This document shows, piece by piece, positions 16,401 to 24,947 of a stretch of DNA of 33,278 nucleotides. The stretch is from assembly GCA_937924855.1 (NCBI GenBank), contig CALEYQ010000044.1:1-33278 (forward strand), given 5' to 3'. Each line of letters opens with the position of its first letter. The stretch's first letter is position 1. Under the pieces are notes generated by a model. It worked only from the letters and a program-made list of their open reading frames with translations. It was not told the origin of the DNA and made no database searches. The DNA comes from an uncultured Bacteroidota bacterium. Lineage in GTDB: Bacteria > Bacteroidota > Bacteroidia > JADZBD01. A program made the position numbers and the translations under genes.

Positions 16401-17761
16401 TTAGGCTGGAAAGCCTGAATACCCAGTCGGTGAAGTGTGGGAGCACGGTTCAAAAGAACCGGATGACCTTTAAGTACATTTTCAAGGATATCCCAAACAA
16501 CGGGTTCTTTGCGATCCACAATCTTTTTCGCTGACTTTACGGTCTTTACTATTCCTCTTTCAATCAGCTTACGAATGATAAACGGCTTAAACAATTCTGC
16601 CGCCATGTCCTTAGGCAAACCACATTCGTGAAGTTTGAGTTCAGGACCTACAACAATTACGGAACGGGCAGAATAGTCAACCCTTTTTCCGAGCAGGTTC
16701 TGACGGAAGCGCCCTTGTTTTCCTTTCAGAGAATCTGACAGGGATTTAAGTGCACGATTTGCTTCGGTCTTAACCGCATTGGATTTTCTTGAGTTATCAA
16801 ATAATGAATCCACCGATTCCTGTAACATCCGTTTCTCGTTACGAAGAATTACATCCGGTGCTTTAATTTCAATAAGGCGCTTCAGACGGTTATTCCGGAT
16901 AATTACCCGGCGGTATAGATCATTCAAATCGGAAGTAGCAAAACGACCGCCATCCAATGGAACAAGCGGGCGCAGTTCGGGTGGAATTACGGGAACCACT
17001 TTCACAATCATCCACTCGGGACGATTTTCAACATTATGATTAGCCGAACGGAAAGCCTCTACAACCTGCAGACGCTTAAGGGCTTCATTTTTTCTTTGCT
17101 GGGAAGTTTCTGTACTTGCACGGTGGCGAAGATCATAAGAAAGCTCATCAAGATTTACCCTCTTCAAGAGCATTTCCAATGCCTCGGCACCCATTTTGGC
17201 AATAAACTTACTTGGGTCGGAGTCGTCAAGGTATTGATTTTCCTTCGGAAGAGTTTCCAGGTGGTTCAGGTATTCTTCTTCGGTAAGAAAATCATTTACT
17301 TTAAGTCCCTCACCTTCTTTAACACCGGGTTGAATAACCACATACCTTTCATAATAAATAATCATGTCGAGCTTCTTGGTGGGGAAGCCCAACAGGTACC
17401 CGATTTTGTTAGGAAGAGAGCGGAAGTACCAGATATGAACAACAGGAACCACAAGATTGATGTGGCCCATTCTTTCTCTTCGTACTTTCTTTTCAGTAAC
17501 CTCAACACCGCAACGATCGCAAACGATTCCTTTGTAACGAATGCGCTTATATTTCCCGCAATGACATTCCCAGTCTTTTACAGGACCGAAAATACGCTCA
17601 CAAAACAATCCGTCACGCTCGGGCTTGTAGGTCCGGTAGTTGATTGTTTCGGGCTTTAAAACCTCTCCACTCGACCTTTCAAGAATGTGTTCAGGTGAAG
17701 CGAGGCTGATGGTGATCTTCGTAAAATTACTTTTTAGCTTTTGATCCCTTTTTAGCGCCAT
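13460..17761 (-). CDS. rpoC: DNA-directed RNA polymerase subunit beta'
   Basis: The beta' subunit of RNA polymerase, holding the catalytic Mg site. The 1433-residue length is normal for Bacteroidota. The N-terminal zinc site has Cys66, Cys68, Cys81 and Cys84 (CHCGKYKRIRYKGIVCDRC). The active-site motif NADFDGDQMAVH is intact. The second zinc site CEARMGVCAKCYGRN and the trigger-loop region SIGEPGTQLTLRTFHVGG are present. The C-terminal tail is acidic (EEAEELEEESR). It lies 43 bases after rpoB and is followed by a strong terminator. Many long frames on the opposite strand here are coding-shadow artefacts. Confidence 0.99.
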   Translation of the reverse strand: MALKRDQKLKSNFTKITISLASPEHILERSSGEVLKPETINYRTYKPERDGLFCERIFGPVKDWECHCGKYKRIRYKGIVCDRCGVEVTEKKVRRERMGHINLVVPVVHIWYFRSLPNKIGYLLGFPTKKLDMIIYYERYVVIQPGVKEGEGLKVNDFLTEEEYLNHLETLPKENQYLDDSDPSKFIAKMGAEALEMLLKRVNLDELSYDLRHRASTETSQQRKNEALKRLQVVEAFRSANHNVENRPEWMIVKVVPVIPPELRPLVPLDGGRFATSDLNDLYRRVIIRNNRLKRLIEIKAPDVILRNEKRMLQESVDSLFDNSRKSNAVKTEANRALKSLSDSLKGKQGRFRQNLLGKRVDYSARSVIVVGPELKLHECGLPKDMAAELFKPFIIRKLIERGIVKTVKSAKKIVDRKEPVVWDILENVLKGHPVLLNRAPTLHRLGIQAFQPKLIEGKAIQLHPLVCTAFNADFDGDQMAVHVPLGNAAILEAKLLMLASHNVLNPANGAPITVPSQDMVLGLYYLTKARLTDKEKVVKGQGKVFYNEEEVVIALNEGRIDLHAVIKVKIDNNKEADGSLSTKLIETTAGRVLFNKVVPKKVGFINELLTKKSLRDIIGDIMKKTDMVQTAKFLDDIKDLGFRTAFRGGLSFNLADIVIPKEKEDLIGQAYGLVEDVLNNYNMGFITNNERYNQIIDIWTHTNSRVTKKVLDELSTDRQGFNPVYMMLDSGARGSKEQIKQLSGMRGLMAKPSKAGASGGEIIENPIISNFREGLSILEYFISTHGARKGLADTALKTADAGYLTRRLVDVAQDVIITMDDCGTLRGIQATALKNNDEIVESLFDRILGRTAVHDVVHPLTGELLISGGSEIKEEGANKIGESPIEFVEIRSVLTCEARMGVCAKCYGRNLATGRMVQKGEAVGVIAAQSIGEPGTQLTLRTFHVGGTASNIAASSKVEAKYDGIVEIDELRTVDRKQGNDKVKVVIGRSAEMRIIDPNTKSLLTTANIPYGAQLYVKPGQKVSKGDLICDWDPYNAVIISEFPGKIEFENIHEGLTFREESDEQTGFREKVIIESKDKTRSPGIRILSGKEVLKTYNIPVGAHIIVNDGDKIEAGNILVKIPRTTGKTGDITGGLPRVTELFEARNPSNLAVVSEIDGVVSFGKVKRGNREVVVESKTGEQRKYLVPLSKHILVQENDFIKAGEPLSDGAISPGDILGIKGPTAVQEYLVNEIQEVYRLQGVKINDKHFEVIVRQMMRKVEIDDPGDTMLLERQLVNKSEFMDQNDKIFGMKVVVAAGDSDLKPGMIISSRTLRDVNSQLKRKDKSLIEARDARPATANQILQGITRASLQTNSWISAASFQETTKVLNEAAVGGKVDDLSGLKENVIVGHLIPAGTGLRDYEKIIVGSKEEYEQLMASKKEAEELEEESR

Positions 17762-17804
17762 GTTTTATTTTGTGTTAAATAATCAATAATTGGTTTCGGA
17801 AAAA

Positions 17805-20800
17805 TCAGTCCATCGATACATTCAAACCTAATCCCCGCAATTCATGCAACAATACGTTGAAAGATTCGGGAATTCCGGGGGTTGGCAGGTTTTCGCCTTT
17901 TACAATAGACTCATAGGCCTTTGCTCTTCCAACCACATCGTCGGATTTAACAGTAAGAATTTCCTGAAGGATATTGGCTGCACCAAATGCTTCGAGTGCC
18001 CAAACTTCCATTTCTCCAAATCGCTGACCTCCAAACTGGGCTTTTCCTCCCAGGGGCTGCTGCGTAATAAGAGAGTATGGACCGATAGACCTTGCGTGCA
18101 TCTTGTCGTCAACCATGTGTCCGAGTTTCATCATATAAATTACACCCACGGTAGCCGGTTGATCAAAACGCTCTCCGGTTCCACCATCAAAAAGGAAGGT
18201 TTGGCCATATCTTGGCACTCCAGCCTCATCGGTGTACTTATTGATTTCATCAAGTGTAGCTCCATCAAAAATGGGCGTTGCAAACTTTAATCCCAGTTTC
18301 TGACCTGCCCAACCCAGAACGGTTTCGTAAATCTGTCCGAGGTTCATACGGGAAGGTACACCCAGAGGGTTAAGTACAATGTCAACAGTGGTTCCGTCTT
18401 CAAGGAATGGCATATCCTCTTCACGAACGATACGGGCAACAATACCCTTATTTCCGTGGCGACCCGCCATTTTATCACCCACTTTCAGTTTACGTTTTTT
18501 AGCCACATAAACTTTCGCCAGCTGAACAATTCCCTGAGGAAGCTCATCACCTACGGTAGCTGCGAACTTTTTACGTTTAAATAATCCGTAAACATCATTA
18601 TACTTAATGCTGTAGTTGTGGAGCAGGGTCTTGATTTTGTCATTTACATCCTTATCCGTTGTCCACTTGGTAGGATTCAAAGAAAGCATATCCAGTTTTT
18701 CCAGCATTTTCTGGGTAAACTTGGTTCCTTTTGGAATCACTTCTTCTTTGAGGTTATTGTAAACCCCCTGAGAAGATTTACCGTTAACAAGAGTAAACAG
18801 TTTTTCAACCAAGGCTTTCTTTAATGAATTGGATTCATCATTGAATTCCTTATCGAGTTTATCGAGAATGGTTTTCTCGTCGGCTTTTGCTTTTTTATCC
18901 TTAATAGCTCTTGAGAAAAGTCGCTTGTCAATTACCACACCACGAATAGAAGGTGGCACTTTAAGTGATGCGTCTTTTACGTCTCCGGCTTTATCACCGA
19001 AAATGGCGCGGAGAAGTTTTTCTTCGGGTGAAGGATCGGTTTCTCCCTTAGGTGTAATTTTACCTATCAGGATATCACCCTCTTTCACTTCGGCTCCTAC
19101 CCTGATCATTCCGTTTTCGTCAAGATCTTTGGTAGCATCTTCACTTACGTTCGGAATGTCGGCGGTAAGTTCTTCCAGTCCACGCTTGGTTTCACGAACC
19201 TCGAGAATATATTCGTCGATATGCAGGGAGGTAAAAATATCGTCGCGAACAACTTTTTCAGAGATCACGATGGCATCCTCGAAGTTATAACCTTTCCAGG
19301 GCATGAACGCCACTTTAAGGTTTCTTCCAAGTGCCAGTTCCCCGGCCTGGGTAGCATAACCCTCGCAAAGGACCTGTCCACGCTTTACCTTTTCGCCTTT
19401 TTTAACAACAGGACGAAGGTTCAGACAGGTATTCTGGTTTGTCTTGCGGAATTTGGTAAGCTTATAGGTTTTAATATCATCATCGAAACTGATCAGTTTT
19501 TCCTCATCAGAACGATTATACCGGATAGTGATTTCGTTGGCATCAACATATTCAACAACACCATCGCCTTCGGCATTAATGAGAACGCGTGAGTCACGGG
19601 CCACAAGGTATTCAAGTCCGGTTCCCACAATAGGCGACTGAGGCTGTAAGAGGGGAACTGCCTGACGCTGCATGTTAGATCCCATAAGGGCCCTGTTCGC
19701 ATCGTCGTGCTCAAGGAAAGGAATAAGTGAAGCGGCAATAGAGGCAATCTGATTCGGAGCCACATCCATAAAATTCACCTTTCCGGGTTCAACTACCGGG
19801 AAATCGCCCTCATAACGGGTTTTGATTTTATTATTCTGGAAGCGGCCTTTCTCGTCGATACCTTCATTAGCCTGGGCAATAATACGCTGATCTTCCTCCT
19901 CTGCACTTAAATAAACAACACCTTTATCTACATCCACTTTACCCTGTGTAACTGTGCGGTAAGGAGTTTCAATAAATCCGAGTTTGTTGATTTTAGCATA
20001 AACGCAAAGCGAAGAAATAAGACCGATATTAGGTCCTTCCGGCGTTTCGATTGTACACAATCTTCCGTAGTGGGTATAGTGTACGTCACGAACTTCGAAA
20101 CCGGCTCTTTCCCGGGAGAGACCTCCGGGGCCAAGTGCCGACAAACGGCGCTTGTGGGTAATTTCAGACAGCGGATTGGTTTGATCCATGAACTGGCTGA
20201 GCTGGTTGGTTCCGAAAAAGGAATTAATAACGGACGAGAGTGTTTTAGCGTTAATAAGGTCGGTAGGTGTAAACACCTCATTATCCCTTACGTTCATTCT
20301 TTCGCGAATGGTTCTTGCCATACGGGCAAGTCCCACACCGAATTGAGAATAAAGTTGCTCACCTACGGTCCGAACGCGGCGGTTGGAAAGGTGATCGATA
20401 TCATCCACATCGGCTTTTGAGTTAATAAGCTCAATGAGGTATTTAATAATGGCAATGATATCTTCTTTGGTAAGAACCTTAACATCTTCAGGAAGGTTCA
20501 GGCCTAGTTTTTTATTGATACGGTATCTTCCAACCTCACCGAGGTCATAACGCTTGTCGGAGAAGAACAATTTCTCGATGATACCACGGGCGGTTTCTTC
20601 ATCGTGAGGTTCGGCATTCCGAAGCAGGCGGTAGATATGCTCAACAGCTTCTTTTTCGCTGTTGGTGGGATCCTTTTGCAGGGTGTTGTAAATAATTGCA
20701 TAGTCATTGGAATCCACATCTTCCTTATGAAGGATGATGGCCGGAACTCCGGCTTCAACGATAAGATCGATGTGTTGATCTTCGAGGATTGATTCCCTTT

Positions 20801-21614
20801 CAATGATTACTTCATTACGCTGGATAGAAACAACTTCACCAGTATCTTCATCCACGAAATCCTCAGTCCAGGTTTTGAGTACTCTGGCGGCAAGTTTTCG
20901 TCCCACATATTTCTTCAATCCTGCTTTTGAAACTTTCACTTCATCAGCGAGGCCGAAAATTTCAAGAATTTGTTTGTCGCTTTCGAATCCTATGGAGCGC
21001 AGCAAAGTGGTAACGGGTAATTTCTTTTTCCGGTCGATGTAAGCATACATCACCTGATTAATATCGGTAGCAAATTCAATCCAGGATCCTTTAAAAGGGA
21101 TGATTCGGGCTGAATAAAGTTTGGTTCCGTTGGCGTGACGGCTTTGGCCGAAGAACACACCGGGAGAGCGGTGAAGCTGAGACACCACTACCCTTTCTGC
21201 ACCGTTTATAACGAAAGTTCCCTTGGGGGTCATATAAGGAATTGTTCCCAGGTAAACATCCTGCACAATGGTTTCAAAATCTTCGTGCTCGGGGTCGGTG
21301 CAATAAAGTTTCAGTTTTGCTTTAAGGGGAACGCTATGGGTAAGACCCCGTTCCAGACATTCATCGATGGTATACCGGGGAGGGTCGATGAAGTAGTCTA
21401 AAAACTCCAGAACAAAGTTGTTTCTGGAATCTGAAATTGGGAAATTCTCACTAAACACTTTAAACAGACCTTCATTTTGTCTGTTTTCAGGAGTGGTTTC
21501 CAGTTGAAAAAAGTCTTTGAAAGATTTCAACTGAATATCCAGAAAGTCGGGATATTCGGTATGAACTTTAGTTTTTGCGAAATTAATTCGCTGGGTTTTC
21601 TTGCTCTGAGCCAA
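17805..21614 (-). CDS. rpoB: DNA-directed RNA polymerase subunit beta
   Basis: The beta subunit of RNA polymerase, 1269 residues. The rifampicin-binding cluster reads FFGTNQLSQFMDQTNPLSEI followed by THKRRLSALGPGGL, which carries the residues of a rifampicin-sensitive enzyme with no common resistance change. IETPEGPNIGLI, the switch and clamp segments (KMAGRHGNKGIVARI) and the C-terminal QQPLGGKAQFGGQRFGEMEV are intact. It follows rplL after a 132-base gap that contains a hairpin without a U-tract (21695-21720), and it precedes rpoC by 43 bases. Confidence 0.99.
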   Translation of the reverse strand: MAQSKKTQRINFAKTKVHTEYPDFLDIQLKSFKDFFQLETTPENRQNEGLFKVFSENFPISDSRNNFVLEFLDYFIDPPRYTIDECLERGLTHSVPLKAKLKLYCTDPEHEDFETIVQDVYLGTIPYMTPKGTFVINGAERVVVSQLHRSPGVFFGQSRHANGTKLYSARIIPFKGSWIEFATDINQVMYAYIDRKKKLPVTTLLRSIGFESDKQILEIFGLADEVKVSKAGLKKYVGRKLAARVLKTWTEDFVDEDTGEVVSIQRNEVIIERESILEDQHIDLIVEAGVPAIILHKEDVDSNDYAIIYNTLQKDPTNSEKEAVEHIYRLLRNAEPHDEETARGIIEKLFFSDKRYDLGEVGRYRINKKLGLNLPEDVKVLTKEDIIAIIKYLIELINSKADVDDIDHLSNRRVRTVGEQLYSQFGVGLARMARTIRERMNVRDNEVFTPTDLINAKTLSSVINSFFGTNQLSQFMDQTNPLSEITHKRRLSALGPGGLSRERAGFEVRDVHYTHYGRLCTIETPEGPNIGLISSLCVYAKINKLGFIETPYRTVTQGKVDVDKGVVYLSAEEEDQRIIAQANEGIDEKGRFQNNKIKTRYEGDFPVVEPGKVNFMDVAPNQIASIAASLIPFLEHDDANRALMGSNMQRQAVPLLQPQSPIVGTGLEYLVARDSRVLINAEGDGVVEYVDANEITIRYNRSDEEKLISFDDDIKTYKLTKFRKTNQNTCLNLRPVVKKGEKVKRGQVLCEGYATQAGELALGRNLKVAFMPWKGYNFEDAIVISEKVVRDDIFTSLHIDEYILEVRETKRGLEELTADIPNVSEDATKDLDENGMIRVGAEVKEGDILIGKITPKGETDPSPEEKLLRAIFGDKAGDVKDASLKVPPSIRGVVIDKRLFSRAIKDKKAKADEKTILDKLDKEFNDESNSLKKALVEKLFTLVNGKSSQGVYNNLKEEVIPKGTKFTQKMLEKLDMLSLNPTKWTTDKDVNDKIKTLLHNYSIKYNDVYGLFKRKKFAATVGDELPQGIVQLAKVYVAKKRKLKVGDKMAGRHGNKGIVARIVREEDMPFLEDGTTVDIVLNPLGVPSRMNLGQIYETVLGWAGQKLGLKFATPIFDGATLDEINKYTDEAGVPRYGQTFLFDGGTGERFDQPATVGVIYMMKLGHMVDDKMHARSIGPYSLITQQPLGGKAQFGGQRFGEMEVWALEAFGAANILQEILTVKSDDVVGRAKAYESIVKGENLPTPGIPESFNVLLHELRGLGLNVSMD

Positions 21615-21694
21615 GGTTACTGGAGGTTAAACGGGTTACACAATTTTCCAATTCTCCAAATGCGGTTTTACGTTCCGCAGGTAAACGGGAATGG

Positions 21695-21720
21695 CCCTTC
21701 ACCTTTTCAGGGGTGAAGGG
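21695..21720 (-). promoter_or_regulatory. Hairpin in the rplL-rpoB gap
   Basis: CCCTTCACC (21695-21703) and GGTGAAGGG (21712-21720) form a perfect 9-bp stem with an 8-base loop. No T-run follows on the minus strand, so it is not a standard terminator. In E. coli this same gap holds an attenuator and an RNase III processing site; a similar role here is inference. Confidence 0.55.
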
Positions 21721-21746
21721 CTGATTCCGGGAATTCAACGAGCAGA

Positions 21747-22124
21747 TTATTTAAGTTCAACCTCTGCTCCTGCTTCTTCCAGTTGTTTTTTAATTTGTTC
21801 AGCAGTAGCTTTATCTACACCTTCCTTAACGGGTTTTGGAGCACCGTCAACAAGGTCTTTTGCTTCTTTAAGTCCCAGTCCGGTGATATCTTTTACGATT
21901 TTCACCACACCAAGCTTAGCGTTTCCACCGCTTTTAAGAACTACATCGAAAGATGTTTTTTCAGCAGCAGCAGCGCCACCTCCGGCACCACCGGCAGCAG
22001 CAACTGCAACAGCAGCAGCAGCGGGTTCGATACCGTATTCATCTTTAAGAACTTTTGCAAGTTCATTTACCTCTTTTACAGTGAGGTTTACTAATTGGTC
22101 TGCGAGAGCTTTTACGTCGGCCAT
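21747..22124 (-). CDS. rplL: 50S ribosomal protein L7/L12
   Basis: The stalk protein of the large ribosomal subunit, which recruits and activates translation GTPases. The 125-residue protein has the N-terminal dimerisation helices (LADQLVNLTVKEVNELAKVL), an Ala/Gly-rich flexible hinge at about residues 34-55, and the globular C-terminal domain with KIVKDITGLGLKEAKDLVDG and VKEGVDKATAEQIKKQLEEA. It follows rplJ by 40 bases, as expected for the L10-L12 pair. Confidence 0.98.
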   Translation of the reverse strand: MADVKALADQLVNLTVKEVNELAKVLKDEYGIEPAAAAVAVAAAGGAGGGAAAAEKTSFDVVLKSGGNAKLGVVKIVKDITGLGLKEAKDLVDGAPKPVKEGVDKATAEQIKKQLEEAGAEVELK

Positions 22125-22164
22125 TTTTATTTGATTTTAAAATTTAACAATTAGAAAAAATTAA

Positions 22165-22692
22165 TTACTCAGGACGTTCGGAGAGTGTTTTAACAACACC
22201 TGCCAATTTGTTTTTACCGGAAAGAAGTGCGGAAATAACGTTCTTAGAGGGAGATTGCAACAAGGCAATAACATCGCCAATAAGTTCATTTTTGCTTTTA
22301 ATGGCGGCCAATACATCGAGGCTTTCAGGCCCGAAATAAATGGACTCCTCCACATAAGCGGCTTTCAATCCGGGAACGGTGCCGTCGGGTCCGCGGAATT
22401 CTTTAAACAGCTTGGCGGGCTCACTCCCGCTCTCGCTGAAAAAAATCGCCGTTGTACCTTTCAGGGCAGGAATCATTTCTTTGTAATCCCGTCCTTCGGT
22501 CCTTTCCATTGCCTTTTTCAGAAGGGTGTTCTTAACCACGAGCATTTTGATCTTCCGATCGAAGCACATCCTTCTCAGCTTGGTAGTTTTGTCGGCTGTG
22601 AGGGTTGCGGTATCGGCGAGGTAGAAATGGCTGGTATTAGCCAGTTTTACCTTCAGATCTTCAATGACCTGGTCTTTTTCCTCTTTTTTCAT
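22165..22692 (-). CDS. rplJ: 50S ribosomal protein L10
   Basis: L10 anchors the L7/L12 dimers to the ribosome. The 175-residue protein has the N-terminal rRNA-binding domain (FYLADTATLTADKTTKLRRM, then VVKNTLLKKAMER and ALKGTTAIFFSE) and a C-terminal helix for L12 binding. It sits between rplA (24 bases upstream) and rplL in the usual order. L10 in complex with L12 commonly represses its own message; no leader structure was resolved in the short gap here. Confidence 0.97.
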   Translation of the reverse strand: MKKEEKDQVIEDLKVKLANTSHFYLADTATLTADKTTKLRRMCFDRKIKMLVVKNTLLKKAMERTEGRDYKEMIPALKGTTAIFFSESGSEPAKLFKEFRGPDGTVPGLKAAYVEESIYFGPESLDVLAAIKSKNELIGDVIALLQSPSKNVISALLSGKNKLAGVVKTLSERPE

Positions 22693-22716
22693 GGATTATT
22701 TAATTAAAAGTTACAA

Positions 22717-23412
22717 CTAAGCCTCTAAGGAACGAGTATCGATTTGCACTCCCGGGCTCATAGTGCTCGAGAGATAAACGCTTTTCAGATACGTGCCCTT
22801 AGCGGAAGCAGGCTTTAGCTTTATTATGGATTGTAACAATTCTTTAGCATTATCAGCGATTTTATCGCCTTCGAAAGATACCTTTCCGATGGAGCAGGTA
22901 ATGATTCCCTGTTTGTCAACTTTGAAATCAATGTTACCGGCTTTTTTCTCGGTAACTGCTTTTCCCACTTCCATGGTAACGGTGCCGGTTTTGGGGTTTG
23001 GCATTAATCCGCGGGGACCCAGAATTTTTCCAAGGGCTCCCACTTTCCCCATTACGCTGGGCATAGTGATAATTACATCAACATCGGTCCATCCACCTTT
23101 TATTTTCTCAACGTACTCGTCAAGGCCAACGTATTCGGCGCCTGCGGCTTTTGCTTCCGCCTCTTTATCGGGCGTACACAAAACAAGTACCCGAACCTGC
23201 TTACCCAGCCCATGGGGCAGGGCCACGGATCCGCGCACCATTTGATTCGATTTTTTGGGATCAACGCCAAGCCGGATAGCAAGGTCAACGGATGCGTCGA
23301 ATTTGGTAAAGGTGATGTCTTTTAAAATCTTCGATGCTTCGGTAAGGTTATAGGCCTTAGCAGCATCGAATTTCTCGAGGGCTTTCTTTCTGTTTTTGCT
23401 GAGCTTTTTCAT
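22717..23412 (-). CDS. rplA: 50S ribosomal protein L1
   Basis: L1 forms the mobile L1 stalk near the ribosomal E site and in many bacteria represses the L11 operon by binding its message. The 231-residue protein has family motifs: FDASVDLAIRLGVDPKKSNQ, VRGSVALPHGLGKQVRVLVL, the signature GKLGKILGPRGLMPNPKTGT (here GALGKILGPRGLMPNPKTGT) and VSFEGDKIADNAKELLQSI. It lies 62 bases after rplK and ends in TAG, which shows TAG is an ordinary stop in this genome. Confidence 0.98.
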   Translation of the reverse strand: MKKLSKNRKKALEKFDAAKAYNLTEASKILKDITFTKFDASVDLAIRLGVDPKKSNQMVRGSVALPHGLGKQVRVLVLCTPDKEAEAKAAGAEYVGLDEYVEKIKGGWTDVDVIITMPSVMGKVGALGKILGPRGLMPNPKTGTVTMEVGKAVTEKKAGNIDFKVDKQGIITCSIGKVSFEGDKIADNAKELLQSIIKLKPASAKGTYLKSVYLSSTMSPGVQIDTRSLEA

Positions 23413-23474
23413 TGAACGGTTTTTTCGGTGTGCAGGCGTTTTCTTTCAGGGAAAACTCCACCGGTTTAACAAAA

Positions 23475-23918
23475 TTATTTGCTGAGGGGAGACTGCCCTT
23501 CAACAGTCACTCCAAGGCTACGGGCGGTACCGGCAACCATACTCATGGCTGATTCGATGGTAAAGCAATTGAGGTCAGACATTTTATCTTCTGCAATTTT
23601 CTTTACCTGTTCCCATGTGATACTACCGACTTTTTTCCGGTTTGATTCTCCTGAGCCTTTCTGAATTTTCGCGGCTTCGATGATAGACACCGCCACCGGT
23701 GGTTTTTTCAGAATAAACTCAAACGATTTATCGGAATAAACGGTAATGATAACAGGAACAACCTTGCCGCCCATTTGCTGGGTTCGTGCATTAAACTGTT
23801 TGCAAAACTCCATGATATTTACCCCTTTTGCACCCAGGGCTGGACCAATGGGGGGAGCGGGATTAGCGGCTCCGCCTTTGATCTGGAGTTTTATTATTGC
23901 GCTGACTTCTTTAGCCAT
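23475..23918 (-). CDS. rplK: 50S ribosomal protein L11
   Basis: L11 is part of the GTPase-associated centre and is needed for RelA activation. The 147-residue protein has the N-terminal proline-rich segment GGAANPAPPIGPALGAKGVN, then FCKQFNARTQQMGG, and the C-terminal rRNA-binding domain (GSITWEQVKKIAEDKMSDLN, then GTARSLGVTVEG). It is the first ribosomal protein gene of the unit, 70 bases after nusG. Confidence 0.98.
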   Translation of the reverse strand: MAKEVSAIIKLQIKGGAANPAPPIGPALGAKGVNIMEFCKQFNARTQQMGGKVVPVIITVYSDKSFEFILKKPPVAVSIIEAAKIQKGSGESNRKKVGSITWEQVKKIAEDKMSDLNCFTIESAMSMVAGTARSLGVTVEGQSPLSK

Positions 23919-23988
23919 TTTTTGTTTTTTTTCTGTTTTCTAATTCTGATAATCCGTTTCGGGGTGTGGAAGCAATCGCCCGAACAGA

Positions 23989-24564
23989 TTATTCCTTTTC
24001 AACTTCCATAAACCCTAATTCAAGGGGTTGTTTACGACCGAAGATTTTCACCATAACCTTCAGTTTCTTCTTCTCTTCATTAATTTCCTCAACCACTCCG
24101 GTAAAGCTGTTGAAGGGGCCGTTAATTACTTTAACTGACTCTCCTACCATAAAGCGGTTAACCAGAGTTCCTTCCGATTCGGCCAGTTCATCAACCTTGC
24201 CGAGAATTCGATTAATTTCTGAAGGTCTCATGGGAACCGGATCTCCGCCTTTTGTTTCGCCCAGGAATCCGAGAACTCCTGGTGTGTTGCGAATGATATG
24301 AGGCACTTCACCTACCAGGGCGGCCTCAACCAAAAGGTATCCGCCATAAAAAGGGCGTTCTTTACTTACCTTTTTTCCATTTCTTATCTGAATGATTTTC
24401 TCAGTTGGGATAAGGATTTGGGAAACAAAATCCTGAATCCGGTGGTGATTAATTTCCACTTCCAGGTGTTGTTTTACCTTTTTCTCCTTACCACTGATAG
24501 CACGCACCACGTACCATTTTTTTACGGGTGTAGCTGGTTTTTTCTCGCTCATGGAAACAGGCAC
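23989..24564 (-). CDS. nusG: Transcription termination/antitermination factor NusG
   Basis: NusG binds the RNA polymerase clamp, supports processive elongation and couples transcription to translation or Rho. The 191-residue protein has the NGN domain (KWYVVRAISGKEKKVKQHLE, IPTEKIIQIRNGKKV, YGGYLLVEA, GVLGFLGE) and a C-terminal KOW domain (VGESVKVINGPFNSFTGVVE). It starts with a short Lys-rich N-terminal extension (about 15 residues) before the NGN domain. It lies six bases after secE. Confidence 0.97.
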   Translation of the reverse strand: MPVSMSEKKPATPVKKWYVVRAISGKEKKVKQHLEVEINHHRIQDFVSQILIPTEKIIQIRNGKKVSKERPFYGGYLLVEAALVGEVPHIIRNTPGVLGFLGETKGGDPVPMRPSEINRILGKVDELAESEGTLVNRFMVGESVKVINGPFNSFTGVVEEINEEKKKLKVMVKIFGRKQPLELGFMEVEKE

Positions 24565-24570
24565 AGTAAA

Positions 24571-24765
24571 TTATTTCAAAAAATCGTAAACAAAACTCAA
24601 CAGGTTCCTGAACCCGAAGTCAATAACCCAAATTACCATCGCAATGATCAAGGAAGCGATCATTACCACAATGGCACTATCCTGAAGTTCTTTCCAGGTA
24701 GGCCAGGAAACCTTATTTAAAAGTTCGTTTCTGGTATCTTCCAAATAGGCTTTTATCTTACTCAT
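24571..24765 (-). CDS. secE: Preprotein translocase subunit SecE
   Basis: SecE clamps SecY in the inner-membrane Sec channel. The 64-residue protein is the short single-helix form: an amphipathic N-terminal helix with NELLNKVSWPTWKELQDSA, which contains the conserved VSWPTWKEL motif, and one membrane helix (AIVVMIASLIIAMVIWVIDF). It sits between tRNA-Trp (37 bases upstream) and nusG, the usual order. Confidence 0.97.
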   Translation of the reverse strand: MSKIKAYLEDTRNELLNKVSWPTWKELQDSAIVVMIASLIIAMVIWVIDFGFRNLLSFVYDFLK

Positions 24766-24802
24766 TGCATCCCTTTTTTGCCCGGTGCGGGTTTAATTTT
24801 TG

Positions 24803-24873
24803 CACGGGTGCCTGGATTCGAACCAAGATCAACGGTTTTGGAGACCGCTATTCTACCCTTGAACTACACCCGT
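24803..24873 (-). tRNA. tRNA-Trp (anticodon CCA)
   Basis: A 71-base cloverleaf. The acceptor arms ACGGGTG and CACCCGT pair fully, the anticodon loop CTCCAAA sits on GCGGT/ACCGT, and the T-arm is CTTGG-TTCGAAT-CCAGG, with discriminator G. The 3' CCA is not encoded. It lies between tuf and secE, a common bacterial position. Confidence 0.96.
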
Positions 24874-24907
24874 TTTTCCGGTCGTTATACACAGGCATCC
24901 GGGAATT

Positions 24908-24936
24908 TCCGGAACCGGCATTTAACCGGTTCCGGA
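24908..24936 (-). repeat. Strong inverted repeat between tuf and tRNA-Trp
   Basis: TCCGGAACCGG (24908-24918) and CCGGTTCCGGA (24926-24936) form a perfect 11-bp stem with a 7-base loop. No T-run follows on either strand, so it is unlikely to be an intrinsic terminator. It begins 11 bases after the tuf stop codon. A message-stabilising or processing role between the tuf message and the tRNA is plausible but inferred. Confidence 0.7.
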
Positions 24937-24947
24937 TTCCGAAAACC

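Noticed and set aside
13511..21716. Many long frames on the plus strand opposite rpoC and rpoB
   Set aside because: They match no family, lie wholly antisense to highly conserved genes and reflect codon bias of the real genes.
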